Source of the DNA: Natronospira bacteriovora
Lineage (GTDB): Bacteria > Pseudomonadota > Gammaproteobacteria > Natronospirales > Natronospiraceae
Direction of reading: 5' to 3'
Length of the DNA stretch: 64,000 nucleotides
Assembly (NCBI RefSeq): GCF_030848495.1
Contig: NZ_JAVDDT010000009.1
Coordinates: 24,048 to 88,047, forward strand
Made by a program: the position numbers and the translations under genes. Below are positions 16,117 through 25,228 of the stretch, piece by piece. Within the stretch, counting starts at the first letter, position 1, and each line of letters opens with the position of its first letter. A model generated the notes under the pieces. It saw nothing but the letters and a program-made list of their open reading frames with translations. It ran no database searches and was not told the origin of the DNA.

Positions 16117-17670
16117 TCAATCACCGCCGGCCCCGGAAGCCTCCAGGCGCTCGGCCATCTGACGGAAGATTTCCGCGTGGCTAAGGGGAATCCAGCAGTG
16201 GCCTTGCAAGCGCCCCCAGGTAAAGCGGGCTTCCGGATCGGGGTCGGATAATTCAGCCATCAATTCGGCGAAACGATACATACCCGGGTTCAGGTAGTAG
16301 TCGTCCATATCCCCCATCCAGATATTGAGCTTGCCAACGAGATCCTCTCCGATCTCAGGCCAGTTCTCCTTCAGGTACAGCCTGAGGTCATAGTCCTTCC
16401 AGTACGCCACCACCTCCGGGTCAATCTCACCGGTGTGCTCATCCCAGGCGGGAACCGGCAGACCATCGTCACCGCGGGGCCCGTACAGGGCATGCCAGGC
16501 TCCCCATTGCTCACCACCGGTCAGGAAGGTGTCACCCCGGCCCATGACCCGCTCCATGGCAATTTCAGCCTTGATGGAGAACTCCGGGTCCCCTTCAATG
16601 GATCGCTTGGATGGAATCAGATAGCCGTGGCGGTTGTAATAGGCATTGTCGTCTTCATACAGATCAATGAGCTGGAAACGGCGAAAATCCGGGCTATCGG
16701 CACAGAAGGACCACGCACCGTTGAAGGTTTCCGGGTAGAAGATCTGCATGGCGAGCGATGCCCAGCCACCGGTGGAACCACCATCCAGGAAACGCGCCTC
16801 GGGCTCGGCAATGGCACGGAACTTGGATTCGATGTGGGGAATGAGTTCCTCAACCACCGCGTCACCCCAGGGCCCGCTGTTGCGGGAATTGATCTGGTAG
16901 GGATCACCGAAAGGGCCGGTTCCATCCAGCAATACCATCAGAAATTTCGGATTGGCGGGGTCGTACCAGTCATTGCGAAAATCGCTGCCCGCTTCCATCA
17001 GCCCCAGTGCCCGGGTATAGCGGGAGCCGTAACCGCCGATATTGTAGCGAACCGGGTAGCGGGCATCGCTGTCTTCCCAATCACTCGGGAGGATTACCGC
17101 AGCCCGGAGGTGAATATCCTCACCCCAGAACTCACTCAACAATTCACTTCGAATGCGAACGAAACGCAGATTCGGGCGATCGGCCGGCAATTCATCCGGA
17201 AGCAACTCGCCCAGTCGCAGTTCAATTTTCCCGCGATCCTCCGGCCACTCCACCTCGAGCGGTTCCGACACCCAGCTGCCCTCGGCAACCGGCTGGTGAA
17301 AGAAGAAGTCGGTCTTGTAGATTGCCTGCAGCTGGTAGCGGCCGGGTGGCACCCCGTCCAGGCTTTCACGCGGAAAGCCTGTCATGCCGGGCATCAGCCG
17401 GAGGGGCTGTTCACCACGCCAGCCATCCACATCCATGGCAAAGAAGGGATCCGAATCGGACCACGGCGGGAACCCCATGTGGACATGCGGCACCTCCGCG
17501 CCCTCCGGCGCGAAAACCACGAAGAGCCGGCCTTCCCGGGCAAAATCCTCGGGCAGCCGATCCGGCCCGTGAACCGTGGCCCAGGCCTCCGGTGGCGCCT
17601 CCCGTTCACAAGCGGTCAAGCCCAAAAGGGCGACCAACACCAGCAACCACCACAACTGCCTTGCCTTCAT
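16117..17670 (-). CDS. Lipoprotein, putative alpha/beta-hydrolase esterase
   Basis: A 517-residue protein with a lipoprotein signal peptide (lipobox LTAC, C21), so it is likely anchored in a membrane facing the periplasm. The second half is an esterase-D/enterochelin-esterase-like alpha/beta hydrolase: the nucleophile elbow is GGSTGG with S299, and D454 or D456 plus H491 (LQGHCW) could complete the triad. The N-terminal 170 residues look like a beta-sandwich with PPGRYQLQAIY, as in Fes-like enzymes. The substrate is unknown. The ATG has GGGAG upstream. It converges on the antiporter operon. Confidence 0.85.
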   Translation of the reverse strand: MKARQLWWLLVLVALLGLTACEREAPPEAWATVHGPDRLPEDFAREGRLFVVFAPEGAEVPHVHMGFPPWSDSDPFFAMDVDGWRGEQPLRLMPGMTGFPRESLDGVPPGRYQLQAIYKTDFFFHQPVAEGSWVSEPLEVEWPEDRGKIELRLGELLPDELPADRPNLRFVRIRSELLSEFWGEDIHLRAAVILPSDWEDSDARYPVRYNIGGYGSRYTRALGLMEAGSDFRNDWYDPANPKFLMVLLDGTGPFGDPYQINSRNSGPWGDAVVEELIPHIESKFRAIAEPEARFLDGGSTGGWASLAMQIFYPETFNGAWSFCADSPDFRRFQLIDLYEDDNAYYNRHGYLIPSKRSIEGDPEFSIKAEIAMERVMGRGDTFLTGGEQWGAWHALYGPRGDDGLPVPAWDEHTGEIDPEVVAYWKDYDLRLYLKENWPEIGEDLVGKLNIWMGDMDDYYLNPGMYRFAELMAELSDPDPEARFTWGRLQGHCWIPLSHAEIFRQMAERLEASGAGGD

Positions 17671-17694
17671 GCCTACATCTCCCTGAAGTCAGTG

Positions 17695-17723
17695 CTGCAA
17701 AATCGACAGCGGATCATGTTATC
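17695..17723 (+). promoter_or_regulatory. Possible sigma70 promoter for tRNA-Ser
   Basis: CTGCAA and GTTATC are separated by 17 bp, with AT-rich sequence directly after, about 65 bp upstream of the tRNA. The hexamers are only moderate matches, so this is tentative. Confidence 0.3.
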
Positions 17724-17786
17724 CTTTCAACCCGCGTCTGCCCAGACGCCGGCCAGAAAATCCGACTTGGCGAGACCACACCATTT

Positions 17787-17876
<90 letters not shown>

Positions 17877-17885
17877 TATCTGGAT

Positions 17886-17918
17886 CGGGGCCGTCACAAA
17901 AAGACGGCCCCGTTTTTT
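17886..17918 (+). terminator. Rho-independent terminator of tRNA-Ser
   Basis: A perfect 10-bp stem (CGGGGCCGTC / GACGGCCCCG) with a 7-nt loop is followed by six T. Confidence 0.9.
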
Positions 17919-17930
17919 CTTCGAAGTCGT

Positions 17931-17947
17931 ATTCGAACCCACGGTCC
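17931..17947 (-). repeat. Inverted copy of the tRNA-Ser T-arm
   Basis: These 17 bases are the exact reverse complement of 17844-17860, which covers the end of the variable arm and the T stem-loop of the tRNA. A related, diverged copy starting with the same ten bases lies 368 bp further on at 18299. Confidence 0.75.
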
Positions 17948-17967
17948 ATCAACAATCGGGTTTGAAC

Positions 17968-18228
17968 GGATTGCCGGGAGCAATCCATCGCGAGGGACAA
18001 AGTTCCGAGTCCGGAACGTAGTGGAGGATGAGGCGCAGGGATGCGCCGGACAATGGATTGCCGGGAGCAATCCATCGCGAGGGACAAAGTCCCGAGCCCG
18101 GAACGCAGTGGAGGATGAGGCGCAGGGATGCGCCGGACAATGGATTGCCGGGAGCAATCCATCGCGAGGGACAAAGTCCCGAGTCCGGAACGCAGTGGAG
18201 GATGAGGCGCAGGGATGCGCCGAACAAT
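17968..18228. repeat. Three perfect-length 87-bp tandem repeats
   Basis: Three head-to-tail units of exactly 87 bp start at 17968, 18055 and 18142 and differ at only a few positions. Each unit contains three small inverted repeats: GGATTGC/GCAATCC around CGGGA, TTCCG/CGGAA or its CCCG variant, and GCGC/GCGC around AGGGAT. Because 87 is divisible by three, several frames stay open across the array, giving repeated-peptide open frames that I regard as non-coding. The array lies between a duplicated tRNA 3' end, so the whole 17877-18425 stretch contains no gene. Confidence 0.9.
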
Positions 18229-18247
18229 CCCACCCTCTCCGCCATAT
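18226..18247 (+). repeat. Duplicated 3' end of tRNA-Ser
   Basis: These 22 bases are identical to 17858-17879, the T-loop to CCA end of tRNA-Ser plus four following bases. No 5' tRNA part precedes it. It is followed by its own hairpin, as after the intact tRNA. The spacing between the two copies is 368 bp. Confidence 0.85.
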
Positions 18248-18250
18248 ATC

Positions 18251-18282
18251 GAAGGGGCCGCCTGGCATCAGGTGGCCCCTTC
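18251..18282 (+). terminator. Terminator-like hairpin after the duplicated tRNA end
   Basis: A stem of about 14 bp (GAAGGGGCCGCCTG paired with CAGGTGGCCCCTTC, one G-T pair, loop GCAT). It lacks a T-tract, so termination is uncertain; its position mirrors the true terminator of tRNA-Ser. Confidence 0.5.
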
Positions 18283-18425
18283 GTCATTTCGAAGCCCCAT
18301 TCGAACCCGCGTTCTCTCAGTTCGACCACTCGTCCCCAATCTGCCACCATCCACAGTGTGAAACTGGAAAGCAGGGTTAAACTGTACGATATTGAAATCA
18401 AGGCCAATGGCCAGGCGATGCGCGG

Positions 18426-19415
18426 ATGGAACAGTCGCAACGCACTGATGACAAGGGCATCGGCCTGCTCCGAGGCCGCGACGGACTGCGTCTGCTCCTC
18501 AGCCTCTGGGATAACTTTCCCGAACACATGTTCATCATCCGGGTGGACGGCCCGGATGAGTTCATTGTCGAAGCCATCAACCCGGCCCACGAGAAAACGC
18601 TCGGAAAATCCACCGATATCACCGGCCAGAGAATCGACGCCATTCTTCCCAGAGATGCGGCGGAACCCGTCATCCAGCGCTACCGCCATTGTGTCGCCAC
18701 TGGCGAACCTTACCGCTATGAGGAATGTGGCTACTTCGTGGATGAACAAGGCATGAGACAGGAGGGCCATTGGCTAACTCTCCTGGTTCCGATCAGCGAC
18801 ATGAATGGCCGCGTCCACCATCTGTTTGGCATCTCGAAAAATATTACGGAAGTGATTCGCGCCCGCCAGGAAGTGGAAGCGCAAAATCGCATTCTGGAAG
18901 AACGGGTGGCCGAGCGAACCCGGGAACTGGAAAAGGCCAATGCCGAACTCAAACATCAAGCAACCAGGGACTTCCTCACGGATTGCTACAATCGACGCCA
19001 TCTTACAGAGATTGCCCGTCTGGAAATGGAAAGGGCCCGACGTTATGACATGCCCTTCACGCTCGCACTCATTGATATTGACAAGTTCAAGGCGATCAAT
19101 GATCAGCATGGTCACAATGAGGGTGACCGGACCCTAAGAGCCCTGGCCACCTGCCTTCGCAAGGCCATGAGACGTCCGGACATACTGGGGCGGTATGGTG
19201 GCGATGAATTCCTGGTTCTCATGCCGGAGACCGACATCACCGGCGCCAGGGTGATTTCAGGCCGTCTTCAGGACACTGTTCGGAAACAATGCGGTCAGAC
19301 TATCAGTATTGGTCTCGCCCAATTGAAACCCAGTGATGGCAAGCTCGAGTCGATCATCGAACGGGCCGATCGGGACCTGATGTCTGTCAAGGAGAGCAGA
19401 AAGAAATCACCTTGA
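18426..19415 (+). CDS. PAS-GGDEF diguanylate cyclase
   Basis: A 329-residue cytoplasmic protein. Residues 25-145 form a PAS-like sensor domain, residues 143-178 a coiled-coil linker, and residues 180-325 a GGDEF domain. The active site is intact (YGGDEF, 258-262) and the inhibitory product-binding site RxxD is present (RRPD, 249-252), so it should make cyclic di-GMP from GTP under feedback control. There is no membrane segment. It converges on a second c-di-GMP protein 55 bp away; the ligand of the PAS domain cannot be told. Confidence 0.9.
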   Translation: MEQSQRTDDKGIGLLRGRDGLRLLLSLWDNFPEHMFIIRVDGPDEFIVEAINPAHEKTLGKSTDITGQRIDAILPRDAAEPVIQRYRHCVATGEPYRYEECGYFVDEQGMRQEGHWLTLLVPISDMNGRVHHLFGISKNITEVIRARQEVEAQNRILEERVAERTRELEKANAELKHQATRDFLTDCYNRRHLTEIARLEMERARRYDMPFTLALIDIDKFKAINDQHGHNEGDRTLRALATCLRKAMRRPDILGRYGGDEFLVLMPETDITGARVISGRLQDTVRKQCGQTISIGLAQLKPSDGKLESIIERADRDLMSVKESRKKSP

Positions 19416-19470
19416 GATGGCGCTGGAGTAGTCGGATATTCCCAACCCGACGACCTGAACGGGGAAATCA

Positions 19471-22400
19471 TCAGTCCAGTTCTTGCAGTATCATCAGCGC
19501 CTCTGCAGGGGCTGGTCGATGAAACAGAAAGCCCTGCATGTAATGGCAACCTCGCTCGAGCAGGAACTCTTTTTGCGCTTCGGTTTCTACGCCTTCGGCA
19601 ATAACATCCAGGCCAAGATTGCCGGCCATGTTGATGGCCGTCTCCGCGATGGCGGCGTCTTCCGGATCGTCCGGCAGATCCATCACGAATGAGCGGTCCA
19701 GCTTGATCTGCGTGATTGGCAGGCGCTTCAGATAGGAGAGGCTGGAATAGCCGGTGCCGAAATCATCCAGCGACAGGGTCAGGCCCAGATCACGAATGGT
19801 TCTGAGACGATCCACCAACTCTTCGGACAGCTCCATCAACGCACTTTCCGTCAGCTCCAGCTTCAAATGGGTGGGGTCAGTCCCTGTTTCCAGCAGGATC
19901 TCACGAATGAAACCCAGAAAATCGGGCCGCTCGAACTGTAGTGCTGAAATGTTTATGGAAACATCGAGATCCTGCCACCCAGCCTCGTGCCAGCGCACCT
20001 GCTGAATGCAGGCCGAACGAAAGACCTGTTTGCCCAACGGCACCACAAGTCCGGATCGCTCGGCGGCGGGAATGAAAGTTCCCGGCATCAGCAACCCCTT
20101 GTCCGGATGATTCCAGCGCACCAGTGCTTCCGCACCGACAACGCGCCCCGACCGTACGTCAACCTGCGGCTGGTAGTGCAGAATGAATTCACGCCTATCA
20201 AGAGCCCTCCGAATACCGCTTTCCAGATAAAGACGTTCCCGCGCCTCCTCGTTCATGCGCGATTCGAAGAACTTCAGGTTATCGCGGCCTGCCTCCTTGG
20301 CCTGATACATGGCGGTATCCGCATGCTGGATCAGCGTCGCCACGTCACTCCCATCGTCGGGGTAACGGGCAATGCCAATACTGACAGAGAGCTTCAGCTC
20401 GTGGCCGCTGACATCAACAGGCCGATCCAGAGAGTTCAATAATTTCTCAGCCACAACGGCGGCATCCGTGCCATTGCGGATTCGCGGAAGAAGGACAACG
20501 AATTCGTCCCCACCCATTCGGGCCAGCACATCCTCCTCCCGGAGGCAGGCAGTGAACCGAGTGGACAGCTTTATCAGCAGTTCGTCGCCCACCGCATGAC
20601 CGAGAGAGTCATTGATGGTCTTGAATTGATCCAGATCCATGAACAAAACCGCCATCTGATGCCCGTAACGGGAAGCCGACTTGAGTGCGGATTCGGCGCA
20701 AACCATCCACAGGAAGCGATTGGGAAGCTCCGTGAGTGAATCGTAGTGAGCCAGGCGTTCGATTTCTCTTGCATGCTCCCGTGACTCACTCACATCCTGC
20801 GCTGTTCCGCGAAGTCGATAGGGCCGATCACCGGACCAGTCGCACTCCATGATCAAACGGATATAACGTGAATGATCCCTGGAGAGACGGCATTCCAGCT
20901 GTCTTGACGCCGGTGATAGCTGGACTTCGTGCAGGACTTCGCGCAGATGGGGCCGATCATCCGGGTGCAAGGCCAGAACAAGGTCTTCGAGAGTCGCCTT
21001 GCTCGAAGTGTCCAGTGCCAACACGGCCGGGAGGCTGTCTGAGTACTGAAGTTCATTGCTGGACAGATCCAGTTCCCAGCTGCCCATTTGTGCGATGCGT
21101 TGCGCTTGCGACAAGGCATGGGTCACCGAGGCCAACTCCCGGGTTCGCCGACCAACCAGGTTTTCCACTCGCCTGGTCTGTCCACTCACCATCAAGAGAA
21201 AACCACCCAGGCTGCTGATCACCAGCAGGCTCAACAACCCGGTAGTCCAGAACGGCCATTGGCTGGAGCGAGAGTAGAAACCTTCATGATCCATGAAAAC
21301 AGCTCGCCATCGGCGACCGGCAAACGTCAGCTCGCGACTGGCATGACGATTGACATTGTTCCAACTGGCCTGGTCGCATTGAGCAGGCCCCACAAGGCGA
21401 CGATTACCGGGAAGCGCATCACGATCAAGCAGACAGAAGCCCATTCCGGCTGAAGCAAGGTCATCAAGCACTGTACTGATGACATCGCCCATGCGAAACG
21501 CGCCCGTCACCAGACCCAGCACGGATTCATCCTGCCCCGCCTGCGACGGATCATTTGAATGAATCGCGTAATAGACAACCACGCCCCTCTGCTCACCGGG
21601 CTCCTGGGTAAGGGTGAATGCTTCACTTGCCTGGGGAAGCCGTTGACGACGACTTGCCTCGATCGCTGCCCGAGGTGCCGGGATGGTCAATGGATCAAGG
21701 CCGATCACCGATCGGTTGTCGCGCACCGGTTCGACGAAAAGAATCGGGAAATGCTCTCTGGCCGTGTCGGCCGACCGAGTCCGATCCGGACTTGTTTCAT
21801 CCCGCGCAAGAATGGTGAAGTCATCTCCATGGATCGCGCTTGCCATGTGTTCAAAGGCTTCCCGTTCCGCTGCAAGGACACGAGGATTGAAGGTCAGGTT
21901 CTGTGAGCCAGGATGGCGCTCGAGAAACAGCGTGCTGAACTGTCGAAATCTGTCCGCACTCAATTCCGGATCAAGGGCGACAAAGCGCTCCAGCGCCATA
22001 AGAATCTCGACCTGCGCTTCCAGGCGACGCTCGAGCTGAAACGTCAGTGTATCCACTTCACGCTCAAAGCTCGTTGCCAGGCGACTGTTTTCCGTCACGT
22101 CGATCTGTCGGAACAACAACAGAGTAAGTATTGCCGCGGCAAGCATCGGTATGGCAACCATTGGCCATCTTGGTCGCCAGACGTGGCCGGGCTTCCCGAA
22201 CAGTACCAGCAGGATCGGACTCATGATCAGCATTCCGAGGGCGTCACCAAGACTCCATTGCAGCCAGACCGCCCAGACGGGGAAGGACTGGATCGAATTG
22301 AATTCATTCAGAACGGTGACGGCAATGCTGGCGCTCACCAATGAGGATAATGGAATGACCAAAAGCAGAAAAACCAGGATGCTGCCGGCACTGTCCAGGG

Positions 22401-22767
22401 GATGCGGAAATCGCAGAAGTCGGCGAGCAAGCCAGGCACCCATCCACGCCTGCATGGTAATGCCGGCAGTCACCAGCAATACCCGTACCGCACCGACCAC
22501 CTGAATGCCTTCGGGAATCAGAGTGACAACCAGCAGCGCGCCGGCGAATACCGCGGGTAGCGCTCTGGCGCCGAGGACGAGAACCGCACACAGGGCGAGA
22601 CCAGAAGCAAGGTAGGCTGGAGCAAGCCCCTCCACCGGCCCTGGCACCTGAAGGGAGAGCCACGCCAACAGGACATAGGCAGGTGCAACCAGCAACAGCA
22701 GAATTCGGTCCACAGAAAATGTCCACTTGTCCGGCAATGCCCCGCCCCCCTGCCAGAAACCTGCCAT
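19471..22767 (-). CDS. MASE1-CHASE-PAS-GGDEF-EAL c-di-GMP enzyme
   Basis: A 1098-residue inner-membrane signalling protein. The N-terminal 290 residues hold about eight hydrophobic helices of MASE1 type, followed by a periplasmic CHASE-like sensor domain, a further transmembrane helix, a PAS domain, then GGDEF and EAL domains. The cyclase site is intact (ARMGGDEFVVLLP, with an RxxD I-site REED five residues upstream). The phosphodiesterase site also looks intact (GAEALVRW, ELTES, DDFGTGYSS, AEGVETE). It may therefore make or degrade c-di-GMP depending on signal. The ATG at 22767 is chosen because GGAGGTG lies 5 bases upstream; an in-frame ATG 30 bp earlier lacks such a site. Confidence 0.92.
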   Translation of the reverse strand: MAGFWQGGGALPDKWTFSVDRILLLLVAPAYVLLAWLSLQVPGPVEGLAPAYLASGLALCAVLVLGARALPAVFAGALLVVTLIPEGIQVVGAVRVLLVTAGITMQAWMGAWLARRLLRFPHPLDSAGSILVFLLLVIPLSSLVSASIAVTVLNEFNSIQSFPVWAVWLQWSLGDALGMLIMSPILLVLFGKPGHVWRPRWPMVAIPMLAAAILTLLLFRQIDVTENSRLATSFEREVDTLTFQLERRLEAQVEILMALERFVALDPELSADRFRQFSTLFLERHPGSQNLTFNPRVLAAEREAFEHMASAIHGDDFTILARDETSPDRTRSADTAREHFPILFVEPVRDNRSVIGLDPLTIPAPRAAIEASRRQRLPQASEAFTLTQEPGEQRGVVVYYAIHSNDPSQAGQDESVLGLVTGAFRMGDVISTVLDDLASAGMGFCLLDRDALPGNRRLVGPAQCDQASWNNVNRHASRELTFAGRRWRAVFMDHEGFYSRSSQWPFWTTGLLSLLVISSLGGFLLMVSGQTRRVENLVGRRTRELASVTHALSQAQRIAQMGSWELDLSSNELQYSDSLPAVLALDTSSKATLEDLVLALHPDDRPHLREVLHEVQLSPASRQLECRLSRDHSRYIRLIMECDWSGDRPYRLRGTAQDVSESREHAREIERLAHYDSLTELPNRFLWMVCAESALKSASRYGHQMAVLFMDLDQFKTINDSLGHAVGDELLIKLSTRFTACLREEDVLARMGGDEFVVLLPRIRNGTDAAVVAEKLLNSLDRPVDVSGHELKLSVSIGIARYPDDGSDVATLIQHADTAMYQAKEAGRDNLKFFESRMNEEARERLYLESGIRRALDRREFILHYQPQVDVRSGRVVGAEALVRWNHPDKGLLMPGTFIPAAERSGLVVPLGKQVFRSACIQQVRWHEAGWQDLDVSINISALQFERPDFLGFIREILLETGTDPTHLKLELTESALMELSEELVDRLRTIRDLGLTLSLDDFGTGYSSLSYLKRLPITQIKLDRSFVMDLPDDPEDAAIAETAINMAGNLGLDVIAEGVETEAQKEFLLERGCHYMQGFLFHRPAPAEALMILQELD

Positions 22768-22870
22768 CAGGCACCTCCAGACTCTATCAGCATGCACCCG
22801 TGACCGGAATATGGAATGGCGGGTGGCCCGGGCCCCATGAAGCGATCGCCAACGAATGTGACAGGCCGTG

Positions 22871-25090
22871 TCAGCTCAATGCACGGCCGGTACCCGGGAG
22901 GAGATCCAGGTCACCAATGCGGGACATGGTCTGTCGATAGCCCTGTGTGATCAGGGCATCGGTGTCCACGACGGCCTCCCCTTTTCCGGACGCGACCGAA
23001 AGCACTATGCTCAGATCCATGTTGCCGCGAAGCTGTTGGATTGCCCGGCTTCCACCGGCCATGACGGTTTCGATCAGCCTGGCATGCTCCTTCTTCCGCT
23101 GACCGGCCTCATCACGGCGACCGAAGAAACGGGACCACAGTGACTGTTCCGCAGATCCCGACCCGTCGGGGCGGGCAAGGTCCTCAGGCATTACACCGGT
23201 TGACGAGATGCTGTCGATGGAAATGCAATGGCGTGAATGGCGTCTCAGGAACTCATCCGGACCTGAAAGCAGGTTACCGCTGTTGACGTGCAGCTCATTG
23301 CCCATGGCAACCGGCTTGTGCACCCCTGGAACGGCCATGGCGGCCATGACGGCCTGCTCAAGCATTCCCTGACGATGAATCTGGACTGCCTGGCGGGAGA
23401 GATTGGTACTGGCACAACTGAATGGTTGCCAGAGATCCTCGATACGCATGTCAGCGAACAGATCACGGCAGAGCGCAGGGATTTTCTGCCGATCATCCAG
23501 TCGCTGCCAATCGAGAGCGGTTTTCATTTCATCCACGGATCGGCCACTGGCGCGCAGGGCGGCCACCAGAGTAGCTGTGCCGCTACCGGCCAGATAATCA
23601 ATCACCACACCCTGTTCCTCGAGTGCCTGCAATGCGCCCAGGTGGGCGATGCTGCCCGGGCCCTGACCGCCCAGCAACAGGCCCACGGCGCGGTTTTCCA
23701 GAATCCGTGCGATCCGTTCCAGGTCGCTCTGCGACTTTCGACGCAAGTGGTAATACCCTTCGGGAGAGCGTTGACGCAGCCAGCGATCCGTCCGCTCCGG
23801 CAGGGGCACCTCCCCTTCATGCAGGAGAATGAGGCGGGTGTGCGGGAGCTTGCGCAAACCCGTGGCTGCCTGACGTTCACGATACAGCGCCCGCTCCAGA
23901 TTGACCGGTTCGTCATGCCCCCCGGCATCGGCCACAATGAGCACTTCGTCAGCTCGGCTGAGGCAATGTCGTGTCCACTGTGTTGCCTGACCATCGCCCT
24001 GGAGAGGCTCGGTCAGGTAGAAGATCATGTCGAATACGCAGGCTTGCTCTTCCAGCCATACGCCCAGCCCCACGTGACCTGGCTCCCCCGCACGGGCATC
24101 GGCCAGGTCGGCGCGCCCCAGCTGGCGTTTGATATCCGGCCGACCGATCACGGCTGCTGATGCCTGCAGTTTCAGGGCAAGCTGGCGAATCAGTGAATCC
24201 GTGTCCATTCCAGGATCGGCCGCCACCACGGCGATCTCGCGGGAGCCACCACGGGAAGCGCGACGGCTCCGCTGGGTCTTTCGCAGCTTGCCGATCAACT
24301 CCCGGGTGATGGTCAGCATCAGTTCCGGGTGATCCGCCGCCAATGCTTCAAAGGTGGTTCGTGAGAGCCGCACCAGAGTACTCTGCTGCGCGGCGACCAC
24401 AGCGGCATTCCGATCTTCATTGGACAGCAGGCCCATCTCGCCCACCACATCCTGTTCCCGCAGGGTGGCAATCGGCACCTCGTTGCCCGCTTCATCCTCC
24501 CCGACCGCCCACAACTGGCCATTGACCACGATGTACAGGCTGTCTCCCGGATCTCCCTTGCGAAAGAGGATTTCGCCGGGCGCCACCGTCAGCCACTCCA
24601 GGTTCTCGGCCAGATCGCGCTGAGCGCCATCGTCCAGAACCCCGAAATAACGCAGCACTATGGCCGCGAGTTGATTGCGTTGCAGGCGCTCCCTCGCCAG
24701 GCCTTCCAGGGCATCCTGGAGCGCCGGCGATCGCTCCAGCCATGGACGCAGGCTCTGTGCCGGTATTTTTGCGAGGGTTGCCGGCGAGGTTGCACGGATG
24801 GTGGCGCTGCGCTGCCCACCGAGCAAAAGGGCCAATTCCCCCACCGGGTCACCCGGGTCGATCATGCCAAGCAGGACATCGCCTCGATCGCCGTCCTCGG
24901 CCACGGCCTGTAGCTGCCCATCCAGGACCACGTAGACGGCGTCGGCCGGCTCCCCCTGACGAAACAGGGTTTCACCGGCAGCAAGCTGCCTGGTGGTGGC
25001 CAGTTCCGCCAATTGTTCCAGATCCTGCCCATCCACGGAGGCAAACAGGGAGGATCTCAGAAAGGCGTCAGTGACAGGGCTTCGGTGCAT
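22871..25090 (-). CDS. Double cNMP-binding protein with degenerate patatin domain
   Basis: A 739-residue protein with the layout of bacterial NTE-like patatin phospholipases: cyclic-nucleotide-binding domain 1 (about 10-130), domain 2 (145-265), a middle domain (285-465) and a patatin domain (468-630). The catalytic parts are altered. The oxyanion loop reads GGQGPGS (474-480) instead of the usual GGGxRG, the GxSxG elbow reads GSGTA so that position 504 is Gly where the serine belongs, and the DG motif reads VNSG with Asn603. Phospholipase activity is therefore unlikely; a ligand-sensing or scaffold role is possible. Both cNMP domains keep GE[LM] phosphate-cassette traces (VGELALL, VGEMGLL). 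A perfect FNR-type box lies upstream. Confidence 0.88.
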   Translation of the reverse strand: MHRSPVTDAFLRSSLFASVDGQDLEQLAELATTRQLAAGETLFRQGEPADAVYVVLDGQLQAVAEDGDRGDVLLGMIDPGDPVGELALLLGGQRSATIRATSPATLAKIPAQSLRPWLERSPALQDALEGLARERLQRNQLAAIVLRYFGVLDDGAQRDLAENLEWLTVAPGEILFRKGDPGDSLYIVVNGQLWAVGEDEAGNEVPIATLREQDVVGEMGLLSNEDRNAAVVAAQQSTLVRLSRTTFEALAADHPELMLTITRELIGKLRKTQRSRRASRGGSREIAVVAADPGMDTDSLIRQLALKLQASAAVIGRPDIKRQLGRADLADARAGEPGHVGLGVWLEEQACVFDMIFYLTEPLQGDGQATQWTRHCLSRADEVLIVADAGGHDEPVNLERALYRERQAATGLRKLPHTRLILLHEGEVPLPERTDRWLRQRSPEGYYHLRRKSQSDLERIARILENRAVGLLLGGQGPGSIAHLGALQALEEQGVVIDYLAGSGTATLVAALRASGRSVDEMKTALDWQRLDDRQKIPALCRDLFADMRIEDLWQPFSCASTNLSRQAVQIHRQGMLEQAVMAAMAVPGVHKPVAMGNELHVNSGNLLSGPDEFLRRHSRHCISIDSISSTGVMPEDLARPDGSGSAEQSLWSRFFGRRDEAGQRKKEHARLIETVMAGGSRAIQQLRGNMDLSIVLSVASGKGEAVVDTDALITQGYRQTMSRIGDLDLLPGTGRALS

Positions 25091-25179
25091 CCAGTGAACT
25101 CCGTGATATCTGTGCTTAATCTAGCGGGCAAGCCCTGGGGGGCACAACGGCCCGTGTGGAGCCCCCCATTTCGCGCATA

Positions 25180-25185
25180 ATGTTA
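25180..25185 (-). promoter_or_regulatory. Possible -10 element for the cNMP/patatin gene
   Basis: TAACAT read on the minus strand. It would place the transcription start near 25173, about 43 bp from the centre of the FNR-type box, the usual spacing of a class II FNR-activated promoter. Confidence 0.4.
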
Positions 25186-25204
25186 TCAGATGTTCGGCAA
25201 GTGC

Positions 25205-25228
25205 TTGATTTGATTAATATCAAATCAA
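25205..25228. promoter_or_regulatory. FNR/Anr-type binding palindrome
   Basis: A perfect palindrome with 10-bp arms (TTGATTTGAT and ATCAAATCAA) around TAAT. Its core at 25210-25223 is TTGAT-N4-ATCAA, exactly the FNR/Anr/Dnr consensus. It lies in the divergent gap between the cNMP/patatin gene and the BI-1 gene; a -10 at the right distance exists only on the minus strand. The surrounding 282 bp contain no gene. Confidence 0.7.

Noticed and set aside
17968..18228. CRISPR array
   Set aside because: Units are 87 bp, nearly identical throughout and contiguous, with no unique spacers; no cas gene is near.
18226..18247. Second tRNA-Ser gene
   Set aside because: Only the last 22 bases are present; no acceptor 5' half, D arm or anticodon arm precedes them.
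17894..18268. Repeat-containing peptides encoded by the 87-bp array
   Set aside because: Several frames are open on both strands simply because 87 is a multiple of three; no frame has a ribosome site and substitutions do not favour one frame.
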